A stretch of DNA of 64,000 bases. Source: Synaphobranchus kaupii (lineage: Eukaryota; Chordata; Actinopteri; Anguilliformes; Synaphobranchidae). The notes below the pieces were generated by a model that was not told where the DNA came from, made no database searches, and was given only the letters and a program-made list of their open reading frames with translations. Each line of letters begins with the position of its first letter. Position 1 is the first letter of the stretch. Location of the stretch: contig CM056380.1 of the NCBI GenBank assembly GCA_029718625.1, positions 99,745,971-99,809,970 of the forward strand, written 5' to 3'. The translations under genes were made by a program, and so were the position numbers. Of the stretch, positions 25,845 through 37,983 are shown piece by piece.

Positions 25845-25935
25845 TAAATAATAACAATAATAGTAATACATTTTATTTATGAAGCGCTTTTCATTGTCGA
25901 CAGTGAACAATCCCAAAGTGCTACTGCATTTGCAA
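25845..25935 (-). mobile_element. 3' tail of an L2-type LINE or SINE
   Basis: ACATTTTATTTATGAAGCGC followed by TTTTCATTGTCGACAGTGAAC and CCCAAAGTGCT, preceded by AATAATA repeats. It resembles the 3' end of the L2 element at 59018 (TTATTTATAAAGCAC). The orientation is inferred from that similarity. Confidence 0.6.
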
Positions 25936-27532
25936 GAGTGAATAAAAAAAGAATAAATAAATAAATAAAACACAGATGAGGAGAAACACAACAGAGAAAG
26001 ACATACAGTAAGTGCTGCAAGGGGCATACACAAACAAACGCCTCCAACCGAAGCTAACAGGAAGCTAAGAGTAATTCCAGTGACTGCCACTCACCTCTCT
26101 GCAAACACGTCTGTCACGAGCTCTCCCCAGCAGGACAGCGGGACATTGAGGAAAGACAGGGAAGCACTTTTCTTGCACTCAGACTTGCCCCGGTGCTTTT
26201 TTCAGCCGGCGCGTTTAGGATCAGAGGGAGGATGCTCAGAGCCACAGGATGAAGAGCTGTGAGGATGGGCAGCTCCATGACTGGCATTATGTGACTGTAA
26301 TGAATCTACTGACGGAGCTGCTAATTGTCTCATCAGGCCCTCCATAATCGCCTGTTGAATTGCCCTGTCAGTTTGGAGCTTCCCAATAATGCCCGTGCCA
26401 GCGCCTTCATCTGTCAGTTTGAATTTTACAATGTTGCTGGGCTTGTGGATGTGGCAGAATTGGGAAATACGTGACAGTTTGTTTCACCGGGCACGGATAG
26501 CAGTGTAAGCTACAAGGGGCCTTATTTGTTTTGTAGAATTTTCACACTTCATGGAAATTGCACCAGTGACCACTACTTGGCAAAGCCTTTCTTATGTTGC
26601 CTTTTTTGTAAGATTTGTGTAGACGTAGCACGAGTGTGCCTTGTAATTCTGTATAAACAAATGTGTTTCCATATTATTTCCATAAAAAGTATTAATGTTC
26701 ATGCGTCATTGCCTTAAAATGTGGCTATTGCATGCTAACTAGCCTATATTTCCATCAAGTCTTGAGGGATTTAATTAAGATGAAAGCAGCTATAGCCATG
26801 TTATTTTCTTAAATTCAAGTGCAATCATTGAGTGATTTAGGGTATGCTGTGTATATAGTCTACTTGTAATTTTGTTGTTCAAGGTCTTTTAAGGAGTTTT
26901 TGACATAAATAATTCAGTTTACAGATATATCCAATATATTCCTCTTTTCTCACATTACCCATCATAACACAGCCAGTTAGAGGCCAGGTGATGAAATATA
27001 TGCCATGGACCCACAACAAACAGACATCAGTTTAAATGTCTTAATCTTAACGTCTGTCCTATTACTCAGTTTTAATTAATTCAGAATTGGAGGAGTCATT
27101 GTTTTAGCGGCGCAAACCAGTTTCAGCCACGCGCGCCGTGTTCAGTGTCGTCAGTAGAGAAGGAAGTCGGCTTAAATCCGTCGTATCATTTTTAGCTGCT
27201 TTAACAAGACTGAAGGCAGCTCTCCCCTAGGTCCATACGCTTAAATCGTAAAGCGGAATTTACAGCGAGCGTTCTCAGATGCGCTCGAGCCGTGCAGCTG
27301 GGAGATTTGTCCTCCTCCTTAAGGCGTGGATCCTCAGCAGTTCTCCCACTTGTGAAATGTGAAATCAGCGCAGACAGACTGTATCTGAATCATTTATGGT
27401 GAATCACATGATGAAAGCTCTGAACTTATATCACCTATATGAAACACAAGCTCCCGGATATGAATAACCCAGAACTCACGGTGCCATTAGAATGGGCATG
27501 TAGACAGGGGTCTAAGCATGATATCTGTTCGT

Positions 27533-27610
27533 TTTACATTACATTACATTTTAGTCATTTGGCAGACGCTCTTATCCAGAGCGACGTACATTAGTGCATT
27601 TTCCAACTTG
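27533..27610 (-). mobile_element. 3' tail of a tRNA-derived SINE / L2 partner
   Basis: (ACATT)n then TTAGTCATTTGGCAGACGCT and CTTATCCAGAGCGACGTAC. The reverse complement is the GCGTCTGCCAAATGAC tail with (AATGT)n shared by many fish SINEs and L2-like LINEs. Only the tail is recognisable here. Confidence 0.7.
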
Positions 27611-27889
27611 AAACAAGTGCGTTAAAACAACCCTAAAAGGTAAATACGATTTCAAACACCAGGCGCAGTCAGTATGATATTTTTTTATTTTATTTTATTT
27701 TATTTTTTGGGGGGGGACCACACTATATCAATCATTGGCGTGCACAACAGTAAGCCAATAAGTAACCTTAAGTATTAAACTAGCAGCTTGAACCACTGTT
27801 AAACTAGCAGCTTGAACCACATTGTTCGTTTTTTCGGAGCCCTTATTTCCCCATGTTGGTGTAACACTCGGCACGTGTCTCCTTTTCAG

Positions 27890-27981
27890 ATGACATGGAG
27901 GCCATTCCTGTCAAGCAGTTTATCAAACACGTCACAGAGCTGTACTCCAACAACCAGCACGGCTTCTCGGAAGATTTTGAG
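27890..27981 (+). CDS. ptprg: ptprg exon: start of D1 (N-terminal helix)
   Basis: Acceptor TTTTCAG at 27889, donor GTAAGG at 27982; 92 nt, the first two bases finishing a split Asp codon, ending in phase 0. It reads [18 protein letters not shown], then [13 protein letters not shown], the helix that leads into receptor PTP domain D1. [11 protein letters not shown] is unchanged from mammals. Confidence 0.96.
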
Positions 27982-29574
27982 GTAAGGGTTCATGCCTTTT
28001 TTTTAATTTATTTTTCCTTAATGTGTGCTTTAATCTTTTGTTGATTTAACCATGGATTTGGGTTTTCCTGCATGGAGTGGGGGGTTGGTGAAAATGGCGG
28101 GGGGATGACTGCTACAGGAGACTTCAGCTTCCGTAATGAGACGACCCCACTTTGTTTGAGTCAGCGCCATATTGGAGAGTGATGTTGATGGGAGCAGGCC
28201 CCGGGCGTAAATGTAGGACTGATGGCTCTCTCGCTCACTCCTGCATGCACTGGGCCTGATGGAACACTTCCTGCTGACGGAGGAAGCAGATGGCAAGGGA
28301 AGGAGGCCATTCGGGCTCACTTAGAGCATTTCTCCTCGCTGGTTGCTTGGACAGGAACGTGGAGTCACACGGCCACGTCTACGTGAAAAACAAATATTTA
28401 CCTCTGGAGGCTGCGTGCTGATTGGGCCGATCAGAAGCAGAGAGGCAGCATCAATAATTCATGGGGTCCAAGCTCCACACTATTGATCACAGTTGCCTCT
28501 GGCACCATCAAACAAGGAATAATTATCTGGTGACGGCCATTATCCTCAGCGACTCAGCGAGGCCTAGCGGGGCTGGTTTTTCAGATGGGATTTAACAGAG
28601 ACTTCAATAAGGACCCTCAGGAACATCCGTGATGGCCGTCCGAGCGCCAGGAGGAGTATTTTTCATCACTTTAGCAATAAATACAAGAGTGAAAGATTAT
28701 GGTTTCATCGTTCACTTTTTTTTGCCCGCTCGTTCATGCCGCTGCACGCTCGGAACAGGGCCCGATGAGTCCATCCGCTTGGCTTTTTGGTCCTCAAACA
28801 CTCTCCCCTCGCCATCTAAGGGGGGCGTGGCTCCAGAGTCCAGGGCTGGGGTGGGACGAGTCCCTCCTGGTGTTCTCCGGTGCCCCCCGCTGAATTCCTG
28901 TGCTCCCCTGGCGGAGGGGCCGGGAGAGAGGAGCGCGTTAATGAGTTTCCACAGCGGAGCGGCCGGGCCCCTGGCTTTGTCCCGGGGCCCTTGATGGACA
29001 CGGGGAAGTGGCTTAAGCGCTCCCGGAGGGGAGGGGCCCACTCTCTCTCAATGGAGCGCTCTGTCTGCCCCAAAGCCCTTTATTCGCTCCAGAGAGGGAA
29101 GAAAAGGGGGCGGGGGGTAGGGAATGGGGGAGCGGCAGAGCAAAACCCCTGTTGGCTGGAGCTCCGCTGATCCCTGAGGAGTGGCTTTGTGGAAGCCGGG
29201 CCCTGGGGAAAGGGGCCCGGAGCCAGAGAGGGGCCGGGGGGCGGAGGTGTAATCGGCTCCGGCTTGGCCGTGCGAAAAGCGGACGGAGAACCCAGAGAAA
29301 AACATTCGCAGAGAAAAATGAGCGCTTTTCAGACAACAAACGGCAAACCTGAAAGATCCGGAAGGTGCGTTTTGCCTGGGTAGTTTTGGGGGGTTTTAGA
29401 TATTAGGTGACCCATTGAAGAGAACCGTGTTCAAAGTGACCTGTGTACAAACTGTATGTTTTCCCCTCTGTAATGGGCAAGGCTGAAGCATCAGCTCCTG
29501 ATTCACGGCGACGCCACAGTATTTTTGGAGAAAGATTTGTTCCACCTAAAAAGCATCTTTTTAGTCATCTTGAT

Positions 29575-29710
29575 CCCAGTCAGGACCTTTCTTTGTGGAG
29601 TTTACATGTTCTCCACCGTGTCCACGTGGGCCTCCTCAGGGTAATCCTCCTCCAGTTTCCTCCCACAATCCAAAGACATGGAGGTTAGGCTAATTCGGAG
29701 GGCGTTAACA
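29575..29710. repeat. dispersed fish repeat fragment
   Basis: Contains TGTGGAGTTTACATGTTCTCC-like DNA, CCTCCAGTTTCCTCCCACA and CCAAAGACATGGAGGTTAGG, a signature I know as widely dispersed in fish genomes. Family not assigned. Confidence 0.6.
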
Positions 29711-32090
29711 GGGCATTGCTGTAAAAGAGCATGTGTGCATCAGTCAACAGGTAAATACAGGTTAAAAACAATGAAAATTAGGAAATGCGATGGAATTACA
29801 GGAGTATTAACTGTCTTTTGTTTGTACTGAGCTGCTGTTTTTGTAGTCATGGAGTGAAGCATTCGATCTGACGTGATCCCACAGCAAATTGAGATTAGCA
29901 TGCATGATCACTGCCGAACTTGAGGACACAGACTTAGTCTCCAGCACACTAGCTGGTACTTTAGAGATTTTTTCAATTGATGCATTATTCAGTTCTTCTG
30001 TTCAGGTTTATGGCCCCTGTCTTTATCAGCGCCATTGTGTACACAGTCCTGCATGTTTTAAAGGAACAGCATCAACCCACTAGCATGGCCTCGCTCGGAA
30101 ACCTTTTGATGGACAGCAGTTGTATCAGAAATAGTGTTTTTCTGTGACCCAATTACCCATGAAAGGTCCATTAAATATATAATAGCTGTTTTAGTGTAAT
30201 ACTCAATCATCCTTGCGCTGTGGCCAATAATTCTGTGGGCATATGTAGCACAGGGTCACCGATAACACCGATCCTCTCAGTGCTTCTCGCGAGCAGTGGC
30301 GTAAGCCTCGTTTTAAACGTTTGTGTATGCTTGTGGGGGGCTGCATTAAATAGATTTTCATGCTACAGCCTAAAAATATACCTGTTTACATACGCTGCAT
30401 CTGTAGCTCAACCGATGCTGAACACTGAGCGTTTATTATGGCTTTATTAGCACAACCTATATCTAATACTACATCCTCAAACCTACTGTCGCTATCTGCT
30501 ACTTAAAACACTACATCCTCCGTTTCCTTCTTGTACCTACTATGGCACTTAATGTCAAGTTTATGTAGGTTCATGTACTAAATCTAATACTGTCGGATGA
30601 CACTAATGACTTGGCATTGGCTCTGCTCTTTGACTAGACCTTTATGTATGCACTTTTGTAAGTTGCTTCTTGTAATTACTTTGTGAGTATCTTCTAAATG
30701 CCTAAATCCTTGGACACCCATGCAATCAGGCTGTAGGAAGGGGGAGTCCCGTCTGGCGTCTTATCATACTTTAGACTTGTCGTAACCCGTGCATTTACCA
30801 GGCGTACAACACACACCCATGCCAGTGAGGGGTAGCTCCAGTGTAAGAAGCTATTCTCTGCACTGTGGGTAACAGTAGCCGGGGGTGCAGCTGTGCCTCA
30901 TGGGGTAAATAGAGCCACTGCCATCTGTCGAACGCATTGGCAGGTGGGTTTATAACCCGTGTTCTTGGCGGCTCATCTTACGGGCACGACCCGATCACGC
31001 CTGCCTTCCATTGACAAGTTTGGTTCAAGCCCAGACGGCGGGAAAGTTTGCAATTGAAGACCTGGGTGCTAAAAGTACTGAAGTCACATTTTTAGACAAT
31101 TCAAGTTGAACATAGAAACATGTTGTATTTGTTTAGCTAAGTCCACCCTATTAATATTGTTAACAGAAAAGGTGCCTATAGTCTCTTTTCTCCACTATGG
31201 AAACAACGGGTTATCGTATTCTGGTACACAAGAAGTATTCGGATTTGATTTTCTCAAAACAGACATTTTGTGACTTCAGTACTTTTAGCACCAGGGTCTT
31301 CAATTCTGCCATCCATTCTGACAGAAACACGCGCTTCCATACTTCCATGCTGGGATAGTAATATAATTTTAGTTTTTGGAAAAATATGTTTGCTTATTTG
31401 TAAATCCATTGAGTAAGCGATGCCCGGTTCAGGCCAAAGCAAGCGCTCACTGACACTTTGGATGGCGGCACGCAAATGAGCAGTAATCATGTTTATATTA
31501 ACCGCAAACATGTGCTCTGTGGTCTCGGATACAAAAGGAGGGACTGTAATAAATGGTTTTGGAGCAAATGGCAGTGAGATTTGTGTGCAGCGGTCCCCCA
31601 CGGGCCTGTAAATAGACCCCGAGCCTCATCTGCAGGGTGAAGCCGTGCTCCCTGGGTAAGCACCGCAGCTGCCCAGCGTGCTGGAGGGTGACTGGGGGTA
31701 GCGTCATTGCGCCAGAGGGAAAAACAAACAGATGGCACCGCAAAGCCTACCCTCCCCTGGCCAGCCCCCATCAAACGAAAGCATGTATGCACGCCACTGG
31801 CACAGAACACGTGTCAGCCGCTTCAAAAGGAAAATTTGGCATTTTTCACCAGTTCACATCAGTACTTTTCCTTAAGACGGTCGTTAAGATGCACAGCAGG
31901 TCTAATAGGAGCATGGGGATTTCATCTTATGGCTTGAGGCAAAAGCAACGGAGGACTAAAGTGTGAAGCTAGGTGTTCCCACACCAAGTAATCGGACCAT
32001 AAAATGCTGAGCTCTTTCAACCAAACACTCACTCTGAGTTTAATTATGTCATATATGAATAATCTTACATGTCTTAAACTCACGTACACA

Positions 32091-32094
<4 letters not shown>

Positions 32095-32147
<53 letters not shown>
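32095..32147. repeat. (TG)n microsatellite
   Basis: About 26 uninterrupted TG units. Confidence 0.97.
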
Positions 32148-32150
<3 letters not shown>

Positions 32151-32730
32151 GCAAACCGATAACTTCCATTCCTTATCAATGAAAATATATAGCCAAATAT
32201 TGAAAAATACACTGTAATGATACATTATGTTGGTAATATTCAGATATAGCGTACTGGAGACCAAAGCTGCAATAATTGGTATATTTTGCAATATATTATT
32301 TAATATAAATGACAAAATATTGCGCATTTCAAGTAACAGTTTCTTATTTCACAAATAATATATTTGGTATGTGTGTAATTAAATGCTGAACATATCATCA
32401 GGGTAGCCTTCCGTTGTCACAAAGAATGAAAGATCTATGGGAAAACACATCTTTGTTGCATGAGGGTTACTATACAAACAGTAGGGAAAGGTGAATATTG
32501 TGTATTATTTTGTTTCAAGGTCTTCTGTTGCCATTTTGAGCAAATGCATTGGCCTTGCAGTCATTAACGGTTTTATATTCTTTATCTGTTTTATGTTGCT
32601 TTCCATTATAAAGAGCTTGCTGAAAGCAAATTTTGATACGATGAAGAGCGTCAGCGTGTGTCCTGCAGCGGCTCGGAAATGTCTGCTTTTTGAGTGGGGC
32701 GATCATCCCCGTCTGCCCGTGTCTCCGCAG

Positions 32731-32827
32731 GAGGTGCAGAGATGCACAGCGGACATGAAGATCACGTCGGAGCACTCCAATCACCCCGACAACAAGCACA
32801 AGAACAGATACATCAACATCGTCGCCT
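32731..32827 (+). CDS. ptprg: ptprg exon: D1, KNRY motif
   Basis: 97 nt between CCGCAG and GTGAGT, phase 0 in and phase 1 out. It reads [20 protein letters not shown], then [16 protein letters not shown] is the first conserved PTP motif, which shapes the phosphotyrosine recognition loop. The final T joins AC of the next exon to make Tyr. Confidence 0.97.
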
Positions 32828-32972
32828 GTGAGTGCGCGTCCGTGCCGCCGAATAACGGGGCCTTGATCTCGGAGCCTTTTGCTCCCGGAGAGTGTTTGCC
32901 GGGAGCCAAAAAGTGTTTGTGTCGCAGATGAGAGCGATTAACGGTCTTCCACGCCTCCCGCTTGTTCCGCAG

Positions 32973-33055
32973 ACGATCACAGCAGGGTGAAGTTACGGCC
33001 TTTAGCGGGAAAGGACGCCAAACACAGCGACTACATCAACGCTAACTACGTGGAT
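32973..33055 (+). CDS. ptprg: ptprg exon: D1, DYINANY motif
   Basis: 83 nt between TCCGCAG and GTGAGT; phase 1 in, 0 out. It reads [20 protein letters not shown], then YINANYVD, containing the invariant DYINA of classical PTP domains. It lies only 145 bases after the previous exon. Confidence 0.97.
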
Positions 33056-33168
33056 GTGAGTTGGATGGCTCCCATCCTCCTTTTCCTATATTTGTGTGTA
33101 TATATATTTATGTGTGTGTGTGTGAGTATGTTTGTGTAGTGTTTCACAGTGTCTCCTATGCCCTTTAG

Positions 33169-33303
33169 GGATACAACAAGCCCAAGGCATACATTGCGGC
33201 TCAGGGTCCTCTGAAGTCCACGTTTGAGGACTTTTGGAGGATGATCTGGGAACAGAACTCTGGGATCATCGTGATGATCACCAACCTGGTGGAGAAAGGA
33301 AGG
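33169..33303 (+). CDS. ptprg: ptprg exon: D1, QGP and DFW motifs
   Basis: 135 nt between CCTTTAG and GTAGGT, 45 whole codons. It reads [20 protein letters not shown], then [20 protein letters not shown] and VEKGR. QGPL and DFWRMIW are core PTP motifs; IIVMITN is the central beta strand. Confidence 0.97.
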
Positions 33304-33522
33304 GTAGGTTCCGCACTGCTCGCAGCAGAGCAGCCTGCACGCAGGTCATTTGGGTTAGCTCACAATGAGAGCTAGCGCAGAGACGACGGCCTCGTTTAAA
33401 CAAGGTTACTGTCCGGTGTACACTTTACTCGCTATCGCCGCGCACATCGGTTCCTGTGGTACCTGGCCTTAAAGGGGCAGGCGGCTCAGACTCGGTTTCT
33501 CCTCGTTTTGTCCCTTTTGCAG

Positions 33523-33607
33523 AGGAAGTGCGATCAGTACTGGCCGACGGAGAACAGCGAGGACTACGGGAACATCGTGGTGACGCTAAAGAGCACAAAA
33601 GTACACG
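33523..33607 (+). CDS. ptprg: ptprg exon: D1, QYWP motif, truncated by the gap
   Basis: Acceptor TTTTGCAG at 33522. It reads [20 protein letters not shown], then TLKSTKVH, and runs into N at 33608. CDQYWP is the conserved PTP motif 6. No donor is visible, so the exon's 3' end may lie at or inside the gap. The WPD loop and the HCSAGVGRTG signature that should follow are absent from the rest of the window. Confidence 0.95.
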
Positions 33608-34107
33608 NNNNNNNNNNNNNNNNNNNNNNNNNNNNNNNNNNNNNNNNNNNNNNNNNNNNNNNNNNNNNNNNNNNNNNNNNNNNNNNNNNNNNNNNNNNNN
33701 NNNNNNNNNNNNNNNNNNNNNNNNNNNNNNNNNNNNNNNNNNNNNNNNNNNNNNNNNNNNNNNNNNNNNNNNNNNNNNNNNNNNNNNNNNNNNNNNNNNN
33801 NNNNNNNNNNNNNNNNNNNNNNNNNNNNNNNNNNNNNNNNNNNNNNNNNNNNNNNNNNNNNNNNNNNNNNNNNNNNNNNNNNNNNNNNNNNNNNNNNNNN
33901 NNNNNNNNNNNNNNNNNNNNNNNNNNNNNNNNNNNNNNNNNNNNNNNNNNNNNNNNNNNNNNNNNNNNNNNNNNNNNNNNNNNNNNNNNNNNNNNNNNNN
34001 NNNNNNNNNNNNNNNNNNNNNNNNNNNNNNNNNNNNNNNNNNNNNNNNNNNNNNNNNNNNNNNNNNNNNNNNNNNNNNNNNNNNNNNNNNNNNNNNNNNN
34101 NNNNNNN
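33608..34107. other. assembly gap, exactly 500 N
   Basis: A round-number N block typical of a scaffold join whose true size is unknown. Coding sequence is cut at its left edge and no continuation appears on the right. Confidence 0.99.
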
Positions 34108-34824
34108 TATTTTCTGAATCCAGTGGTTCCAACAGTCAATGCCCTTGTTAAAACGTTCAGCACTCTGAATACTGAACACAAGCGATAATGCGTGCTAGAA
34201 CCCCTCACTTAACCTACATTCAAAATAAGCTTTACGTGATTTAATTTAATAATTATTATTAAGAATTACAATCATCAATTAAATAGCCAAATTCGTTAAT
34301 AGGTAAGTCGAACAGTAACCTGGTGGATCAACCAACAAGCCAAAACAAAGTCTAAATCAGGTCTTGAGATTAAATAATTTTATTAAATGAAAAACATTCA
34401 ATTGGAATAATGAGTTGAAATCATACATTCACTAAGGAATGTAGGCTGACTACTTATAATTTACAAAATGGAAGACATTAAACCAGACATTAATTAGGAA
34501 ATACCAGTAAAGAGAGAGATAAGCCAAAAATTGTCAAATTATTTACCCTCCAGCTGAACAGGAACAAAAGGAAACGCACGAGGAACCAAAAAGAATGACT
34601 TCTCCAAACAAACTCCACAATTGACTAACTTCTTTTTCTGCGGTACACTCATAAAATACCTCCACAGGAAGACCATCCCTGTCCTGATTGGGTTAAGGTG
34701 TGGGGGAGGGGGGGGGGGAGAGGGGTCATTTATGGCAAAGACTGGCTTATCTTTGATGGGGGGTTGAGAATGAGAGAGAGAGACAGAGATAGAGAGAAGG
34801 GGGGGGAAATATTAGATATCCTAC

Positions 34825-34825
<1 letters not shown>

Positions 34826-34866
<41 letters not shown>
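34826..34866. repeat. (CA)n microsatellite
   Basis: About 20 CA units, just before the MITE. Confidence 0.95.
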
Positions 34867-34868
<2 letters not shown>

Positions 34869-34883
34869 GTTAATAGCCTATAA

Positions 34884-35166
34884 CAGGGGTGAGCACTTCC
34901 AGTCCTGGAGAGCCGGTGTGTATGCAGGTTTTTGTTCCCACCAATTACCCCAGCTAAATTAGTTAATTGGCTGTTTACACCAACACTGGTAAATTAGATC
35001 ACATTAAAAGGTTTCATATAGGGACACAAGAAGTCTTTGGCTGTCATTCATGCGCTTATTAAGAATTGTAGCTAAAATGTCAGATGGCGTAAATATTAGG
35101 GCTAATTAGGTAATTAAGGCCAGACGTTTGCCCAGAAACGGCTACGGCCCTCGTTGCCCACCTCTG
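34884..35166. mobile_element. hAT-like MITE with 8-bp target duplication
   Basis: 283 bp starting CAGGGGTGAGCA and ending TTGCCCACCTCTG, imperfect terminal inverted repeats. It is flanked on both sides by the perfect 8-bp repeat GCCTATAA (34876-34883 and 35167-35174). CAGGGGTG-type ends plus 8-bp duplications are hallmarks of the hAT superfamily. It has no coding capacity. Confidence 0.9.
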
Positions 35167-36329
35167 GCCTATAAGAATGTCAAATACCACTTTTTCCCCA
35201 TTAATAGAAAAATCAGCAACCTAACCAATATTAGACTATCAAGTAGTATAAATCCACAAATCGCAGGCTACGTGTGTGAGGGAGGGGAAGGGGTCGGAGA
35301 ACCAGGCGTGACCGAAAGGGGATCCAAAGGTTACCGACTAACGTGGGAACCACAAGTAAGGGAACAACTAGGGATCCCCTGACACAACAGGGAAAACAAA
35401 CAAGGGGGAAATAACCCCCAGCGTATCAGCCAAAAAACAACCCACAAAAGAGGGCGAAAAAAGAACTCGCAATAAACGAGCAGTGAAAAAGAAAGAACCT
35501 CCGGCTCTCAGAAAATAAATGAGCCACAATAAGAAGGGAAAGGTAAATCAGGTTACAGACTCAATGAGGACTGATAGGAACAATGAGGAAAGAACTTAGA
35601 AAAAAGCAAGGAAAATGGAAAGAAGGGATCCTACGGATCTAATCCTGAACTCACTTAAGAGAAGTCCTTACGTTTCTTTCGAGGAAAAAGCTATTCAGTC
35701 CTCCAGACCTATACCGATTACCTGGCTTTAGCGTAGCAGAGTTTTACAAAAAAGCCAGGAACAAAGAAGGCGCTGAGCTTAAGTAGCCCGCCCGCACCTG
35801 AAACCCATAACCATAATTGGTCACAAAATGCGGCAAAAACAACAGGAGCGCCCTCTCGTGGCCCCGAGAGGCAACACCCGCAGAAACGGACAAGAGCAGG
35901 CTGGAAAACCATGACAACGTGTCACAGGGCCCTCTCTTACACCCGGCGCTAAGTGGCGCTAACCCAAGCAGAAGTGTCTTTTCTGTCTTACACCCGGCGC
36001 AGGAGTCATTATAGCACCTAGTGCTCACGTCATTTAAATACCAGGTGATCTTGTGCCCATAGCAAGTGAACTGGGCGGGTTGGTCTTAAGATGAGGTGTG
36101 GCCAGGATAATTGTTTGCGTATTGTTATCTTGAGCCAGAAAAAAAGCACTTGCGCTAAGACCCACCACAAACCTGGTCTGAAGTCATGTCGCAGTTGTTT
36201 ACATGTTATTTTAACAGCGCATATAAGTGCGTCTACATAGGCGTGTGCACAACTTACGTACGCCCTCCCATCTGTTGCACACAGGGATGCGCACAAGCAT
36301 AACTTCTTCTTATCGTGTCCACAAAACGG

Positions 36330-36920
36330 CAGTTACAGTACACATGGCTAAATGTGGTTCAGCCAAAGCTGAGCACATTGCTGACCCTTATAATTAAACT
36401 CTGCCAGATCCAATGCTGTGCAGGGCTGTTCCAGCAGGGGGCATGTCAGGAGATGCTGCATGGTTTGTGGTTCAGTGCCGCAGTCACACACAACGTCCCT
36501 GTCATTTGAGTATCCCCATTTGGAGAGAGTGACTTTTGTTCGTCCAACACCAAATCTTAGTCTGTTCAGGCATTTCCACATTGCATAGCTTGAATCTGCT
36601 CCAGCGGGGAGTGCCTCACTCGCATTTAGCTCCATTGTTGTTGTTGATGGAAGGTTGCTCAGTCTTTCTTCCCACTGAATGACTCTTTCCCTGCTTGTGC
36701 TCGATGATTCAAGGGGGGTGACACACCTTAGAAAGTTCTTTCTAGACTTCAGATGGCCTTGGGCTGGCATATGGCCAAAGAGGCGATGTCTTTCATCTGT
36801 AGCCTGTTGTTGACGCTCTTTCTTGCTTGCTGCACTTCGTTGTATCTCTGGTGGGGCTATGCCTGCCAGGATATACAGACGGTCTGTAGGTGTTGGTCTA
36901 AGGCAGCCTGTGATGAGGCG
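36330..36920 (-). pseudogene. C-terminal fragment of a non-LTR retrotransposon
   Basis: The open frame 36348-36770 contains WKCLNRLRFGVGRTK, then WGY, then CDCGTEPQTMQHLLTCPL. This is the Cys-His cluster (CxC...H...C) found after the reverse transcriptase in several LINE clades. The reverse transcriptase itself is missing, so it is a 5'-truncated or decayed copy. Clade not assigned. Confidence 0.7.
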
Positions 36921-37983
36921 GCAGCTATGCTTGCATTGACAAGCATAACTAAAAATATCAAGGTTACAATGTGAAATATTATTATTGTGTAGGCTCTATC
37001 AAAAAATGCATAATAATAAAAGGGTCCATAGGTCAAAGACCACATACTTGTCCCTCAGCAGGGGGAATGCCGCATTAAATTTATTTCAGCCCACTCCATC
37101 AACATCCAGGCGATGTGCGATGGTCCGTGTAAGGTTACACATGTAGACTATTTGCAATTATCCTGGATCAAGCTATGACTTATATATTTGCCAATAATTC
37201 CTGTAATCGTCTGGGGGAGACACTCTTCTGTTACGGGACAATGGCTATGCATTAAAAACTTTGCTGATAACAACTATATAAAGCCTAATGCGCAAATTGT
37301 CATTTACACCTAATGCGTGAATTGTCATTCAATGGAAAACTTGTGCACTGCAATAGACGGACATTTGTAGTGCTTCAAATGTCATTACAATGAAAATGCG
37401 CTTCAGATGTCATTACAATACAGCCCTCTTCATCTAGGCCTGGCTACAGCCTATAAGTAAATAGAATGGTTTTGACTGAAAGAAGTTCAAAACCTTGTCC
37501 AGTGAATATTGCATTTAAGGTTTTTTCAATTGCTTACGGTTAAAAACTGAGATTCATTTAAATTTCACAATTTTAAAGGAATTTTTACCTTATTCTTCAT
37601 CCTTCATATTTTTTTAATTACAGTGACCAGGTTTCCATAGGCCTACTCTCAGCTTATTAAAACACCTATCCCATAACTGAACAAAACGATTTTAAAGAGA
37701 GCTAAGATTCTAATTAAAAACAAAAACAAATTTGCAGCACATTACGCAATTAATTCACAATAATTTGAATGCCACTCTCTGCTTTAAGATCATGCACAAG
37801 CAGGTCCATTTCACCTGCTGTAAATCACACTTTTCACGGTCTTCCTGGGAAAGTGTAATGGTGGCGTGACGTGTGAGGTAGGAGGGGCCAAACGCAGCAA
37901 GGGGATTCATTAAGCACTAAGGCCACTAAGACGGGAAACCCTGTAATTAAGGGAAGGAGACAAGACAGGGAACACACGTACCA

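Larger units (their letters stand above)
19433..27889 (+). other. ptprg intron with large minisatellite
   Basis: 8.5 kb. G- and A-rich degenerate repeat DNA (GGAGGGGCCAAGGG-like) lies at 19480-19870, then AT-rich unique DNA to 22170, the 38-bp minisatellite, a GT tract at 25569-25752, an L2-type tail at 25845-25935 and a SINE tail at 27533-27610. No exon recognised. Confidence 0.8.
27982..32730 (+). other. ptprg intron in D1
   Basis: 4.7 kb. GC-rich non-repetitive DNA at 28780-29300, a dispersed fish repeat at 29575-29710, an inverted repeat at 31051-31305 and (GT)n at 32095-32147. No exon recognised. Acceptor TCCGCAG ends at 32730. Confidence 0.8.

Noticed and set aside
33425..34208. Five open frames of about 200-235 residues across 33425-34208
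   Set aside because: They are runs of X through the N gap; only the + strand frame 33523-33607 is coding.
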